Shown piece by piece: positions 25,760-34,367 of a stretch of DNA of 64,000 bases. The DNA lies in contig NZ_PYGI01000021.1 of the NCBI RefSeq assembly GCF_003014615.1, positions 1-64,000 of the forward strand, read 5' to 3'. Under the pieces are notes generated by a model. That model was given only the letters and a program-made list of their open reading frames with translations, did no database searches and was not told where the DNA came from. The DNA comes from Marinobacterium halophilum (GTDB taxonomy: Bacteria > Pseudomonadota > Gammaproteobacteria > Pseudomonadales > Balneatricaceae). Both the position numbers and the translations under genes were made by a program. Each line of letters opens with the position of its first letter. Position 1 is the first letter of the stretch.

Positions 25760-26917
25760 CTAAGCCGGCAATTCATTCAACAGCGCCCGTCGCATCCGGT
25801 CCACCGCCTGCTCCAGCAGTGCCCGCGGGCAGCCAAAATTCAAGCGCATGAAACGGTCATCGCCGAAGTCGCGGCCCGGTGACAGGCCGACGCCAGCCTG
25901 TTCGAAGAAATGGGGCGGGTTTTCCAGCCGGGCGGCGGAGACGTCTATCCAGGCCAGATAGGTGGCTTCGATCGGGTCCAGTTTCAGGCCGGGAATGGCG
26001 TTGATGGCGGTTACCAGATAATCCCGATTGCCGCGCAGATAGTTGAGCTGGGCGCGGTTCCATTCATCGCCATCACGGTAGGCGGCCAGCGCGGCGGTAT
26101 AGCCAAGCAGGTTGACGTCGGGGACGATGCCTTTGCGTACGCGCTGGAAACGTCGTCTCAGTTCCGGGTTCTGGATAATGGCAAAGGAGCAGCCGAGGCC
26201 GGCAATATTGTAGGTCTTGCTTGGCGCCATCAGAGTGATGGTGCGGGCGGCGATTGCATCGCCCAGTGCAGCGATCGGGGTGTGGCTCAGGCCTGGTTCC
26301 AGAATCAGGTCGCAGTGGATTTCGTCGGAGCAGATGATCAGGTCGTGGCGAATGATGATCTCGGCCAGTGCTTCCAGCTCTTCACGACGATACAGGGTGC
26401 CGCCGGGGTTGTGCGGGTTGCAGAACAGCAGCAACTTGGCATCGGGTGTGATCGCCGCTTCCAGCGCATCCAGGTCGATGACTGAGCGGCCGGTATCATC
26501 ACGCTGCAGCGGTACTTTGACCAGGCTGCGATCCGACAGGCGTGGGGCCGACATGAACGGCGGGTAAACCGGTGCCGGGGTGACCACGGCAGATCCGCTG
26601 TCGCCGACACTGCGGCAGGCCAGATTGAGGCCGCAGACCAGCCCCGGCAACCAGACCAGGTCATCCACATTGATCGTCCAGTGGTAGAGGCGTTGCATCC
26701 GTTCGATCACCAGCCGGTTAAGCTCGGCCGGAGTGCAGGTGTAACCGAACACGCCGTGGTCGATGCGCTGATGCAGTGCGTCGATCACCGGCTGCGGTGC
26801 CATGAAGTCGGTATCGGCCACCCACATCGGCAGAATCTCACTGTCGGCATACTTTTCCCACTTCTCGCTGGCAGTGGCGCGGCGGTCGATCAGCTGGTCA
26901 AAACGGGTGGCGTTCAT
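25760..26917 (-). CDS. PatB/MalY-family PLP-dependent C-S lyase (cystathionine beta-lyase type)
   Basis: 385 residues from the ATG at 26917, chosen over an upstream in-frame start because GGAG lies 7 bases before it and the family begins with this FDQLIDRR...KWEKY segment. The PLP-binding Lys234 is in LMAPSKTYNIAGL; other fold-type I marks are MWVADTDF, CNPHNPGG and SDEIHCDL. The enzyme splits cystathionine or related C-S bonds to homocysteine, pyruvate and ammonia, or acts as a C-S lyase on other cysteine conjugates. It is divergent from leuA, with 141 bases between starts. Confidence 0.9.
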   Translation of the reverse strand: MNATRFDQLIDRRATASEKWEKYADSEILPMWVADTDFMAPQPVIDALHQRIDHGVFGYTCTPAELNRLVIERMQRLYHWTINVDDLVWLPGLVCGLNLACRSVGDSGSAVVTPAPVYPPFMSAPRLSDRSLVKVPLQRDDTGRSVIDLDALEAAITPDAKLLLFCNPHNPGGTLYRREELEALAEIIIRHDLIICSDEIHCDLILEPGLSHTPIAALGDAIAARTITLMAPSKTYNIAGLGCSFAIIQNPELRRRFQRVRKGIVPDVNLLGYTAALAAYRDGDEWNRAQLNYLRGNRDYLVTAINAIPGLKLDPIEATYLAWIDVSAARLENPPHFFEQAGVGLSPGRDFGDDRFMRLNFGCPRALLEQAVDRMRRALLNELPA

Positions 26918-27058
26918 ATCCTTACTCCATGTCTGGTGTGGCGGCTTGATGATACAATAAGCATATCTGTTGCTGCCTTCCAATCTGTTTTACCGTAACG
27001 GCAGCCATAACCATATCCGAGTAGGCAGGACCGGCCCGGATTGACGGGAGTAGTGAGC

Positions 27059-28603
27059 ATGAGCGGCAATGACAACCGTGTAATTATTTTTGATACCACC
27101 CTGCGTGATGGCGAACAGAGCCCGGGCGCGTCGATGACGCGTGATGAGAAGCTGCGTATCGCCAAGCAGCTGGAAAAGTTGCGGGTGGATGTGATCGAAG
27201 CCGGTTTTGCCATCGCCAGCCCCGGCGATTTTGCGTCGGTGAAGGCGATTGCCGAGGCGATCAAGGACAGCACCGTCTGCTCGCTCTCCCGTGCGCTGGA
27301 TGGCGACATCGACCGTGCCGGTGAAGCTCTGCGCAATGCTGTGTCAGGCCGTATCCATACGTTCATTGCCACCTCGCCGATTCACATGCAGTACAAGCTG
27401 CAGATGCAGCCGGATCAGGTAGTGGAAAACGCCGTGCGTGCGGTCAAGCGCGCACGCAACCTGATCGACGATGTGGAGTTCTCGTTGGAAGATGCCAGCC
27501 GCTCGGAACTGGATTTTATGTGCCGCATCATTGAACAGGTGATCGATGCCGGCGCTCGCACCATCAATATCCCCGACACGGTTGGTTACGCGGTCCCCGA
27601 TGAGTATGGCAATACCATCCGTCAGCTGATCGAGCGTGTGCCCAATGCCGACAAGGCGATTTTCTCGGTCCATTGCCACAACGACCTGGGGCTGGCGGTG
27701 GCTAACTCGCTGGCAGCGGTGAATGCCGGTGCTCGTCAGGTGGAATGTACCATCAATGGCTTGGGTGAGCGTGCCGGTAACGCCTCGCTGGAAGAGATCG
27801 TGATGGCGTTGCGTACTCGTGAAGATGTGCTGGGGCTGACCACCGGTATCGATACCACCCAGATCGTACCGGCGTCGCGTCTGGTTTCCAGCGTGACCGG
27901 TTTCCCGGTGCAGCCGAACAAGGCGATTGTCGGTGCCAATGCCTTTGCCCATGAGTCCGGCATTCATCAGGACGGTGTGCTCAAGCACCGTGAAACCTAC
28001 GAAATCATGACCGCCGAAGATGTCGGCTGGAACACCAATCGCATGGTGCTGGGCAAGCTGTCTGGTCGTAATGCCTTCCGCACCCGCATGGAAGAGCTGG
28101 GCACCACGTTTGTGTCCGATGCCGAGCTGAACACGGCGTTTGCCCGCTTCAAGGAACTCGCCGACAAGAAGAGCGAAATCTTCGATGACGATCTGATCGC
28201 GCTGGTCAGTGATGCGCGCGCATCAGCGGGTCATGAGAAATTCAAGCTGAGTAGCCTCAATGTCACCTCGCAGACGGGCGAAGTGCCGCTGGCGAGTCTG
28301 GTGGTGTCGGTTGATGGTGAAGAACAGACCACCGAAGCCAGCGGCAGTGGCCCTGTGGACGCGGCGTTCAAAGCGCTGGAGCAGGTTGCCCAGTCCGGTG
28401 CCAGTCTGCAGCTGTACTCGGTCAACGCGATCACCAGCGGTACCGATTCCCAGGGTGAGGTCACGGTACGTCTGGAAAAGGCGGGTCGTATCGTTAATGG
28501 TCTGGGGGCGGATACCGATATCATCATCGCGTCGGCCAAAGCGTATATCCATGCACTCAATCTGCTGGATGCCAATATCCAGAAAGCACACCCACAGGTA
28601 TAA
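27059..28603 (+). CDS. leuA: 2-isopropylmalate synthase
   Basis: About 514 residues from ATG 27059 (GGGAG 8 bases upstream; the frame is open from 27041). It condenses acetyl-CoA and 2-oxoisovalerate, the committed step of leucine synthesis. Seen: the N-terminal [16 protein letters not shown] motif with the metal-binding Asp, [13 protein letters not shown] with metal His ligands, the catalytic [14 protein letters not shown] region, and the C-terminal regulatory LeuA domain (from about 395) that mediates leucine feedback. Length is normal for the long bacterial type. No leader peptide of the attenuation type was found upstream. Confidence 0.96.
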   Translation: MSGNDNRVIIFDTTLRDGEQSPGASMTRDEKLRIAKQLEKLRVDVIEAGFAIASPGDFASVKAIAEAIKDSTVCSLSRALDGDIDRAGEALRNAVSGRIHTFIATSPIHMQYKLQMQPDQVVENAVRAVKRARNLIDDVEFSLEDASRSELDFMCRIIEQVIDAGARTINIPDTVGYAVPDEYGNTIRQLIERVPNADKAIFSVHCHNDLGLAVANSLAAVNAGARQVECTINGLGERAGNASLEEIVMALRTREDVLGLTTGIDTTQIVPASRLVSSVTGFPVQPNKAIVGANAFAHESGIHQDGVLKHRETYEIMTAEDVGWNTNRMVLGKLSGRNAFRTRMEELGTTFVSDAELNTAFARFKELADKKSEIFDDDLIALVSDARASAGHEKFKLSSLNVTSQTGEVPLASLVVSVDGEEQTTEASGSGPVDAAFKALEQVAQSGASLQLYSVNAITSGTDSQGEVTVRLEKAGRIVNGLGADTDIIIASAKAYIHALNLLDANIQKAHPQV

Positions 28604-28612
28604 GAGGCATTG

Positions 28613-29467
28613 ATGTCTATCCACTCGGGGGAACAGCAGCGTCATCAATGGCTGAATGCAATCGGCATCGACAGCTGGCTACCGCGTGCGCCGTTGCCCG
28701 GCGCGGCCCCGTCAGCGGACTGGGTGGCCGCATTCCACTACGCTGAAAGCGGTCGTGCGGGGGCGCAGGAGAGTGGTAGCCAAGAGCCCCCTGTGGTCGC
28801 GGCAGCGCAGCCTTCGGTGCCCAAGCCTTCCCGTCCCGCGGCGGCTCGTATCGATACAGCGGGGTTGCTGGATGCTCCCAAGCGGGCGTCCGCACCAGCC
28901 GCTGAAGCCGCTACGGTGCGCCAGCCTCTGCGGGCTTCAGCACCAGCCGCCACGCCTGCACGGCCTGCGCAGCAGGAGGAGGCCCCCCGCTTCAAACTGG
29001 CGTACCTGGTACGGGGTGATCTGTTGATCATCGATTCGCTGCCGCCGCATCAACCTGAAGGCTTCAGTCGTCAGCATAAACGCCTGTTGCAGGGTATCAC
29101 CAGTGCGCTGGGGCTGACGGCGGAGCAGGAACTGTCGGCTCCGTTCATGCTGCCCTGGCCCATGTTGGCCAGTAAAACCCTGGATCAGGGACCGGCAGAA
29201 GCCCGGCGGGCCGTGCAGCATAAGCTGCAGCGGACCCTGGCTTTCACGCCTGCGATCAAGCATATCCTGTTGATGGGTGAGACGGCGGCTCGTTGGGTCG
29301 TTGAGCCGCCAGCGGGTGCCGATTACGTGCAGGGACAGCGTCTGACGTTGGGTGATGGCCGACAGATGTTGATGACCCTGAGTCTGAGTGAACTGCTGCG
29401 TTTGCCTGAGCGTAAGGCAGAAGTGTGGCGTGATATTCAGCCGTTGCGGCGGACACCGGATGCTTGA
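28613..29467 (+). CDS. Probable HolD-like protein (DNA polymerase III psi-like, UDG-like fold)
   Basis: 284 residues from ATG 28613 (AGAGG 5 bases upstream). The N-terminal 25 residues (HQWLNAIGIDSWLPR) resemble the psi-subunit clamp-loader-binding peptide. A low-complexity Ala/Pro-rich linker of about 85 residues follows, then a folded domain (about 125-275: YLVRGDLLIIDSLPP, LPWPMLASKTLDQGPAEARRAV, HILLMGETAARWV). Its overlap with rimI by 8 bases mirrors the holD-rimI pair of E. coli, which is the main ground for the call. It would then link the clamp loader to SSB through chi. Sequence evidence alone is weak. Confidence 0.55.
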   Translation: MSIHSGEQQRHQWLNAIGIDSWLPRAPLPGAAPSADWVAAFHYAESGRAGAQESGSQEPPVVAAAQPSVPKPSRPAAARIDTAGLLDAPKRASAPAAEAATVRQPLRASAPAATPARPAQQEEAPRFKLAYLVRGDLLIIDSLPPHQPEGFSRQHKRLLQGITSALGLTAEQELSAPFMLPWPMLASKTLDQGPAEARRAVQHKLQRTLAFTPAIKHILLMGETAARWVVEPPAGADYVQGQRLTLGDGRQMLMTLSLSELLRLPERKAEVWRDIQPLRRTPDA

Positions 29468-29906
29468 GATACGTCCGCTGACAGCTGAGCTGCTGCCCCT
29501 GTTGCTGCCCTTGGATCGTCTCTGTTTTGCGGATGAACCTTTCGCGGCCATCTGGTGGCAGAAGGCAATCGACGCGCAGGGGGCTCAGGCCTGGCTGGCC
29601 ATCAGAAATGATGAGCCGGTGGGCTATTGTCTGTTCAGTCAGGTGCTGGACGAGGCCGAACTGCTGCGCATCGCGACGGTGCCCCTGGCACGCCAGGTCG
29701 GCGTGGGTACGGCTCTGCTTGCCCATGCTTATCAGGCGCTGAAGGGATGTGGTGTCGCTCAGCTGTTTCTTGAAGTGCGTGCATCCAATCAGGCGGCACA
29801 GCAACTGTATTGCCGTAATGGCTGGAGCGTTACCGGACAGCGCAAGGATTATTACCCGCTGGGTGATGGTCGTGAAGATGCAGTGCTGTTCAACCGTGTA
29901 CTCTAA
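29460..29906 (+). CDS. rimI: Ribosomal protein S18 alanine N-acetyltransferase
   Basis: 148 residues, the normal RimI length, from the ATG at 29460 inside the end of the preceding gene. It is a single GNAT domain with the acetyl-CoA pyrophosphate loop in ATVPLARQVGVGTALL, the ELLRIATV strand, and the C-terminal LEVRASNQAAQQLYCRNGWSVTGQRKDYYP segment typical of RimI. It would acetylate the N-terminal Ala of ribosomal protein S18. The gene is translationally coupled to the HolD-like gene. Confidence 0.92.
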   Translation: MLEIRPLTAELLPLLLPLDRLCFADEPFAAIWWQKAIDAQGAQAWLAIRNDEPVGYCLFSQVLDEAELLRIATVPLARQVGVGTALLAHAYQALKGCGVAQLFLEVRASNQAAQQLYCRNGWSVTGQRKDYYPLGDGREDAVLFNRVL

Positions 29907-29936
29907 CTCCGACAGGTAAATTGAACGGGTGACCGG

Positions 29937-30605
29937 ATGAGTCTGACTCAGGGACTGATCAGCGGAGGCTGGCTGTGGGCCTCGGCACTGTTTTCATTGT
30001 TGATGTTGCTGCTGGCCCTGCGCTGTGCGCCCTGGCGCGTGCTGGCGGGTGAGCGGCGATTGCAGCATCTGCTGTTCGGTGCAACGGTCAGCCTGATGTT
30101 GATGTGGACCATGCGTGCCGGGGTGTCGCCGGGGCTTGGCATCCATTTTCTCGGTATGACCACGCTGACGCTGATGTTCGGCTGGGATCTTGCGATTTTG
30201 TCCGGCACGCTGGCGCTGTTGGGCATGACGCTTATCGGCCATGAAAGCTGGGATACCTTCAGCGTCAATGTGCTCTGTTCGGTGATCGTGCCCGCGCTGG
30301 CAAGCCTGGGCGTACTGCGGCTGGTGGAAGCGCGCCTGCCCCGCAATTTCTTCGTTTACCTGTTCATGTGTGCGTTTTTCGGTGCCGGAGTGGCGACTGC
30401 GGCCGCCGGCATGGTGATGGCGCTGCTACTGTGGGCCGATGGCGTTTATGTCTGGGGCAAAATTTATCTGGAGTACGTGCGTTTCCTGCCGTTGATCATG
30501 TTCCCGGAAGGGTTGCTCAACGGCATTATCATGACGGCGATGATGGCCTTTCATCCCGACTGGATTCGCACCTTCGACGCTCGTTTGTATATCGACGAAC
30601 AGTAA
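29937..30605 (+). CDS. CbiM-like energy-coupling factor permease (orphan S component)
   Basis: 222 residues with about six hydrophobic helices and the CbiM/PF01891-type core (LHFLG-like IHFLGMTTLTLMFGWDLAILSG, NVLCSVIVPAL, FPEGLLNGIIMTAMMAFHPDW). CbiM proteins bind cobalt or nickel through an N-terminal Met-His; here the protein starts MSLTQG, so the usual metal site is missing. No CbiQ/O-like ATPase or T component is nearby. It could use a shared ECF module or be a solitary membrane protein. The convergent RegA-type gene ends about 20 bases downstream. Confidence 0.75.
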   Translation: MSLTQGLISGGWLWASALFSLLMLLLALRCAPWRVLAGERRLQHLLFGATVSLMLMWTMRAGVSPGLGIHFLGMTTLTLMFGWDLAILSGTLALLGMTLIGHESWDTFSVNVLCSVIVPALASLGVLRLVEARLPRNFFVYLFMCAFFGAGVATAAAGMVMALLLWADGVYVWGKIYLEYVRFLPLIMFPEGLLNGIIMTAMMAFHPDWIRTFDARLYIDEQ

Positions 30606-30623
30606 CCTCGACAGATCGGGCGC

Positions 30624-31160
30624 TCAGCGCCTTACCGGATGCTTGGCCAGCTTGCGTTGCAGGGTGCGTCGATGCATTCCCAGAGCGCGGGCGGTGGCCG
30701 AAATGTTGCCCTCGTGTTCCTGCAACACCTTCTGAATATGCTCCCATTCGAGCCGGTTGACCGACATCGGTGTGTCGGGAATGTCGGCGTCCCGTGTTGT
30801 CAGGGTGATATCGGCTCCCAGCGCACGCAGGATCTGGTCGGCATCGGCCGGTTTGGGCAGGTAGTTGTCTGCGCCCGCCTTGATCGCCTCGACTGTCGTC
30901 GCGATGCTGGCGTAGCCGGTCAAAACCAGAATCTTCATGGTCGGGCTCAACGCCCGCAGGTCCGGAATCAGGGCCAACCCCGAAGGTCCATCCATTTTCA
31001 GGTCGACGGTGGCCAGAGCCGGCGGCTGTGCGTATGCGCGTGCGCGGGCATCTTCCACATCGCGGGCCACATCCACGTCGAAGCCGCGACGGGTCATGGC
31101 GCGTGCCAGGACGCGGGTAAAGGTGGGGTCGTCATCAACAATCAGGAAGCGTTCGGGCAT
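30624..31160 (-). CDS. RegA/ActR/RoxR-family redox response regulator
   Basis: 178 residues: a receiver (1-120) with acidic pocket DDD (9-11) and phospho-accepting Asp53 in TVDLKMDGPSG, a short proline linker, and a C-terminal Fis-type helix-turn-helix (VLQEHEGNISATARALGMHRRTLQRKLAK). This compact layout is diagnostic of the RegA group, which adjusts respiratory and redox genes to electron-transport state. Its start overlaps the end of the sensor kinase gene by 19 bases, so the pair is co-expressed. Confidence 0.9.
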   Translation of the reverse strand: MPERFLIVDDDPTFTRVLARAMTRRGFDVDVARDVEDARARAYAQPPALATVDLKMDGPSGLALIPDLRALSPTMKILVLTGYASIATTVEAIKAGADNYLPKPADADQILRALGADITLTTRDADIPDTPMSVNRLEWEHIQKVLQEHEGNISATARALGMHRRTLQRKLAKHPVRR

Positions 31161-32440
31161 CCGCTCGACTCCGTGTGTTCAGAGGGAAGTATCGGCAGAC
31201 ACACCTCGGTCAGTGTACCGCCATCGGGGTGGTTGTACAGGCGTACCTCGCCTTGATGACGTGCCAGGGTCGTAGTAGTCAGAAACAGGCCGATGCCGAG
31301 TCCTCGGCCCTTGGTGGTAACAAAGGGTTTGCCCAGCTGATCGGCCTGTTCCAGTGACAGTCCGGGGCCTTGATCATGGATGCGCAGGCGCGCTTGTGCC
31401 GGCTGCGGGAAGTCGAGCTGGATCGAAATCTGTTCAGGGGCGGCATCGGCGGCGTTGTTGAGCAGGTTAAGCAGAGCCTGACGCAGCGCCGTTGAATCCT
31501 GAACGAGGGCCTGCGCATCCTGGGGGCTGTCGAGGGTGTAGCCAACCTCGGGGCGCATCAATGACCAATCCTCAAGTACCGCATCCAGCAACGCCGTCAG
31601 TGCGACGGGGCGCGCACCGTCCTGCTCATCCCTGACTTTCATGCTCAGCTGACGCAAGCGCTGGCTACACAGTTGAACCTGCTCTTGCAACAAGGCGATA
31701 TCGTCCTGCAGCTGGGCGTCCTGCGGATGGTCCAGCGCCATCTCCTTAAGGGTAACCTGCATGGTAGCCAGTGGAGTGCCCAGTTCGTGTGCAGTCCCGG
31801 CCGCCATGGTGGCCAGTGACAGCAATTGCTGATCATGGAGGCGGGTTTCACGCTCCTGCTGCAGCGTCGCCGTCTGCGTGTGCAGGGATTGCTGCATCCG
31901 GTTGATGAACCAGGTTACCAACAGCACGGTAAATAGAAAATTGACCCACATCCCGGTGATGTGCAGGTCGAACAGGTTTAGCAGGCTATGTTGGTGGCCG
32001 GCGTCGGGGCTGATCAGCGGAATGAAGTGGCGCAGCAGAATGCTGTACAGGCTGACCACCATCAGCGCCATCAACAGGGTAAAGCGCGTGGGCAGGGTAG
32101 CGGCGGTGATCAGCAGCGGCACCAGCAAGGTGAAAATGAACGGGTTGGTAGCGCCACCGGCCTGATACAGCAGGCAGCCGTACAGCACTACATCGGCACA
32201 GAGTTGGCTGAACAGCTCCAGATCGGTCACCGGCAGAGCTGAATGCAGACGGGCGAAGGTCATCAGGTTGAGTAACAACAGGGCGGCCAATACCGAGCCG
32301 AGCAGCCAGACATCCAGCGCCATGTGCAGGGCAAAGAGGGCAAAGAGCAATGCGCCGCTCTGCACAAACAGTACCAGTGTGCGGATGTAGGTCAGTTGCA
32401 ACAGAGGAGTATGAAAGCCGTTCAGGGTAAGGGTCTCCAT
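31142..32440 (-). CDS. RegB/PrrB/RoxS-family redox sensor histidine kinase
   Basis: 432 residues with about six N-terminal membrane helices (20-180). The GGATNPF motif at 95-101 is the ubiquinone-sensing signature of the RegB family. The phospho-accepting His218 is in MAAGTAHELGTPLATM, followed by a HATPase domain with an N box (LLNLLNNAADAA) and G boxes (DQGPGLS, GRGLGIGLFL). It should monitor quinone redox state and phosphorylate the RegA-type partner. The gene is divergent from the BCCT transporter with 208 bases between. Confidence 0.92.
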   Translation of the reverse strand: METLTLNGFHTPLLQLTYIRTLVLFVQSGALLFALFALHMALDVWLLGSVLAALLLLNLMTFARLHSALPVTDLELFSQLCADVVLYGCLLYQAGGATNPFIFTLLVPLLITAATLPTRFTLLMALMVVSLYSILLRHFIPLISPDAGHQHSLLNLFDLHITGMWVNFLFTVLLVTWFINRMQQSLHTQTATLQQERETRLHDQQLLSLATMAAGTAHELGTPLATMQVTLKEMALDHPQDAQLQDDIALLQEQVQLCSQRLRQLSMKVRDEQDGARPVALTALLDAVLEDWSLMRPEVGYTLDSPQDAQALVQDSTALRQALLNLLNNAADAAPEQISIQLDFPQPAQARLRIHDQGPGLSLEQADQLGKPFVTTKGRGLGIGLFLTTTTLARHQGEVRLYNHPDGGTLTEVCLPILPSEHTESSGCPNAS

Positions 32441-32648
32441 GTTGACGCCAGGGTTGATTGGAGGGCCATTATAACGCCGTTCAACCTTGTCTGAGCCTGC
32501 GACACGCTGCCGCAGGCGTATTGTCGCCGATCAGCAACTTGCGAACGAGGCGACAGATCAACATACTAATATACAAGTGTCGGCATAGGCGTGATTGCGC
32601 GCCGCGTCGAAGTGTTTAGTAAAGCTAACCTGAGGGAGACAGTCCGTA

Positions 32649-34280
32649 ATGGCTGATAATAAAGATCCTATGATCCCCGATGGTGATGTCAATCCGATCG
32701 ATACCGATTACCAAATCGGTCAGGATAACATTGTTGTCAACGTAGGCCCGTTTGGGCTCGATATCCATAACCGGGTGTTTGCGATTTCCGGCCTGGCGGT
32801 CATCGCATTCGTGGTGCTGACGCTGGTGTTTCAGACGCAGGCCGAACCTCTGTTCACCGCAATGCGCAACTGGTTGACCGGTAACCTGGACTGGTTCTTT
32901 ATCAGTGCCGCCAATATTTTTGTGATCATTTGTCTGGGTTTGATCGTGTCCCCGTTGGGACGTGTGCGTTTGGGCGGGACCGAAGCGCAGCCCGATTACA
33001 GCTACCTGGGCTGGTTTTCCATGCTGTTCGCAGCCGGTATGGGCATCGGCCTGATGTTCTTCGGTGTCTCAGAACCTCTGTCGCACACGCTAAGCTCATT
33101 CGGTGGCGTCAGTCTGGGCGAGGATGGCTTGCGTACTGACTGGGCGCCATTGGGTGCTGCTGCCGGTGATGCCGCAGCTGCCGGTCAGTTGGGGATGGCG
33201 GCAACCATTTTCCATTGGGGTCTGCATCCCTGGGCAATCTATGCCGTGATGGCATTGGGTCTGGCGCTGTTCTCGTTCAACAAGGGTCTGCCGCTGACCA
33301 TTCGTTCCGTATTCTACCCGCTGTTGGGTGAGCGTGTATGGGGCTGGCCGGGACATATCATCGATATCCTTGCGGTATTGGCGACGCTGTTCGGTCTGGC
33401 CACCTCGCTGGGTTATGGAGCCTCTCAGGCAACTTCGGGTCTCAATTATCTGTTCGGCGTGCCGTTGGGTGACACCACTCAGATCGTGCTGGTGGTGGTG
33501 ATTACCGCGATTGCGCTGGTGTCGGTACTGGCGGGGCTGGATGCGGGGGTCAAGCGGCTGTCCGAAATCAACATGATTCTGGCGGTACTGTTGCTGGTGT
33601 TCGTGATCCTGGTGGGGCCAACCCTGCTGTTGCTGACCGGTTTCTTCGACAACCTGACGGCATATCTTACCTTTCTGCCTGAATTGTCCAATCCGGTCGG
33701 GCGTGAAGACGCCAACTTTGTCTCCGGCTGGACCGCGTTCTATTGGGCCTGGTGGATCTCATGGTCGCCGTTCGTTGGCATGTTCATCGCCCGTGTTTCC
33801 CGTGGTCGTACCGTGCGCGAGTTCCTGGTCTGCGTGCTGTTGATCCCGTCAACTGCCTGTGTGCTTTGGATGAGCGTGTTTGGCGGAACCGCGGTCGATC
33901 TCTACTTCACCGAAGGCTACACCGCGATCAAGGAAGCGGCACTGCCACTGCAGCTGTTCACCATGCTGGATGCGTTGCCGTTGGCAGAGATCACGTCGTT
34001 TATCGCAATCGTCCTGGTTGTCGTGTTCTTCGTGACCTCGTCGGACTCCGGCTCATTGGTCATTGACGTGATTGCAGCCGGTGGCAAGGTCGATGCACCG
34101 ACGCCGCAGCGGGTATTCTGGTGTACCTTTGAAGGACTGGTGGCGATCGCGCTGATCCTCGGGGGCGGTTTGGCAGCCTTGCAGGCGATGGCGGTCTCCA
34201 CGGGACTGCCGTTCACGCTGGTACTGTTGATGGCGTCGTTCTCCACCATCAAGGGGCTGGCGTCGGAACCGCGCAACTAG
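32649..34280 (+). CDS. BCCT-family betaine/carnitine/choline transporter
   Basis: 543 residues, 12 membrane helices, GAGGGAG ribosome site. Family marks: GMGIGLMFFGVSEPLSH, FHWGLHPWAIYAVMALGLALF with the aromatic substrate box, and the WWISWSPFVGMFIARVSRGRTVREF signature between helices 8 and 9. It should take up a quaternary ammonium compound with sodium or protons, for osmoprotection or nutrition. The C-terminus is short, without the long osmosensory tail of BetP. A strong terminator follows at 34301. Substrate is not resolved. Confidence 0.92.
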   Translation: MADNKDPMIPDGDVNPIDTDYQIGQDNIVVNVGPFGLDIHNRVFAISGLAVIAFVVLTLVFQTQAEPLFTAMRNWLTGNLDWFFISAANIFVIICLGLIVSPLGRVRLGGTEAQPDYSYLGWFSMLFAAGMGIGLMFFGVSEPLSHTLSSFGGVSLGEDGLRTDWAPLGAAAGDAAAAGQLGMAATIFHWGLHPWAIYAVMALGLALFSFNKGLPLTIRSVFYPLLGERVWGWPGHIIDILAVLATLFGLATSLGYGASQATSGLNYLFGVPLGDTTQIVLVVVITAIALVSVLAGLDAGVKRLSEINMILAVLLLVFVILVGPTLLLLTGFFDNLTAYLTFLPELSNPVGREDANFVSGWTAFYWAWWISWSPFVGMFIARVSRGRTVREFLVCVLLIPSTACVLWMSVFGGTAVDLYFTEGYTAIKEAALPLQLFTMLDALPLAEITSFIAIVLVVVFFVTSSDSGSLVIDVIAAGGKVDAPTPQRVFWCTFEGLVAIALILGGGLAALQAMAVSTGLPFTLVLLMASFSTIKGLASEPRN

Positions 34281-34300
34281 GGCTCGGGTGTCCAACTTCG

Positions 34301-34338
34301 ACAGGCGGAGTCAGCGCATGCGCTGCTCCGCCTGTTTT
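34301..34338 (+). terminator. Rho-independent terminator after the BCCT gene
   Basis: A long hairpin: arms ACAGGCGGAG (34301-34310) and CTCCGCCTGT (34326-34335) enclose an inner CAGCG/CGCTG stem with a CATG loop. It ends in a short T-run. It separates the transporter from the DUF294 gene. Confidence 0.8.
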
Positions 34339-34367
34339 CGTTTCAGTGCTGAAGAGAGGCCTCTGTG

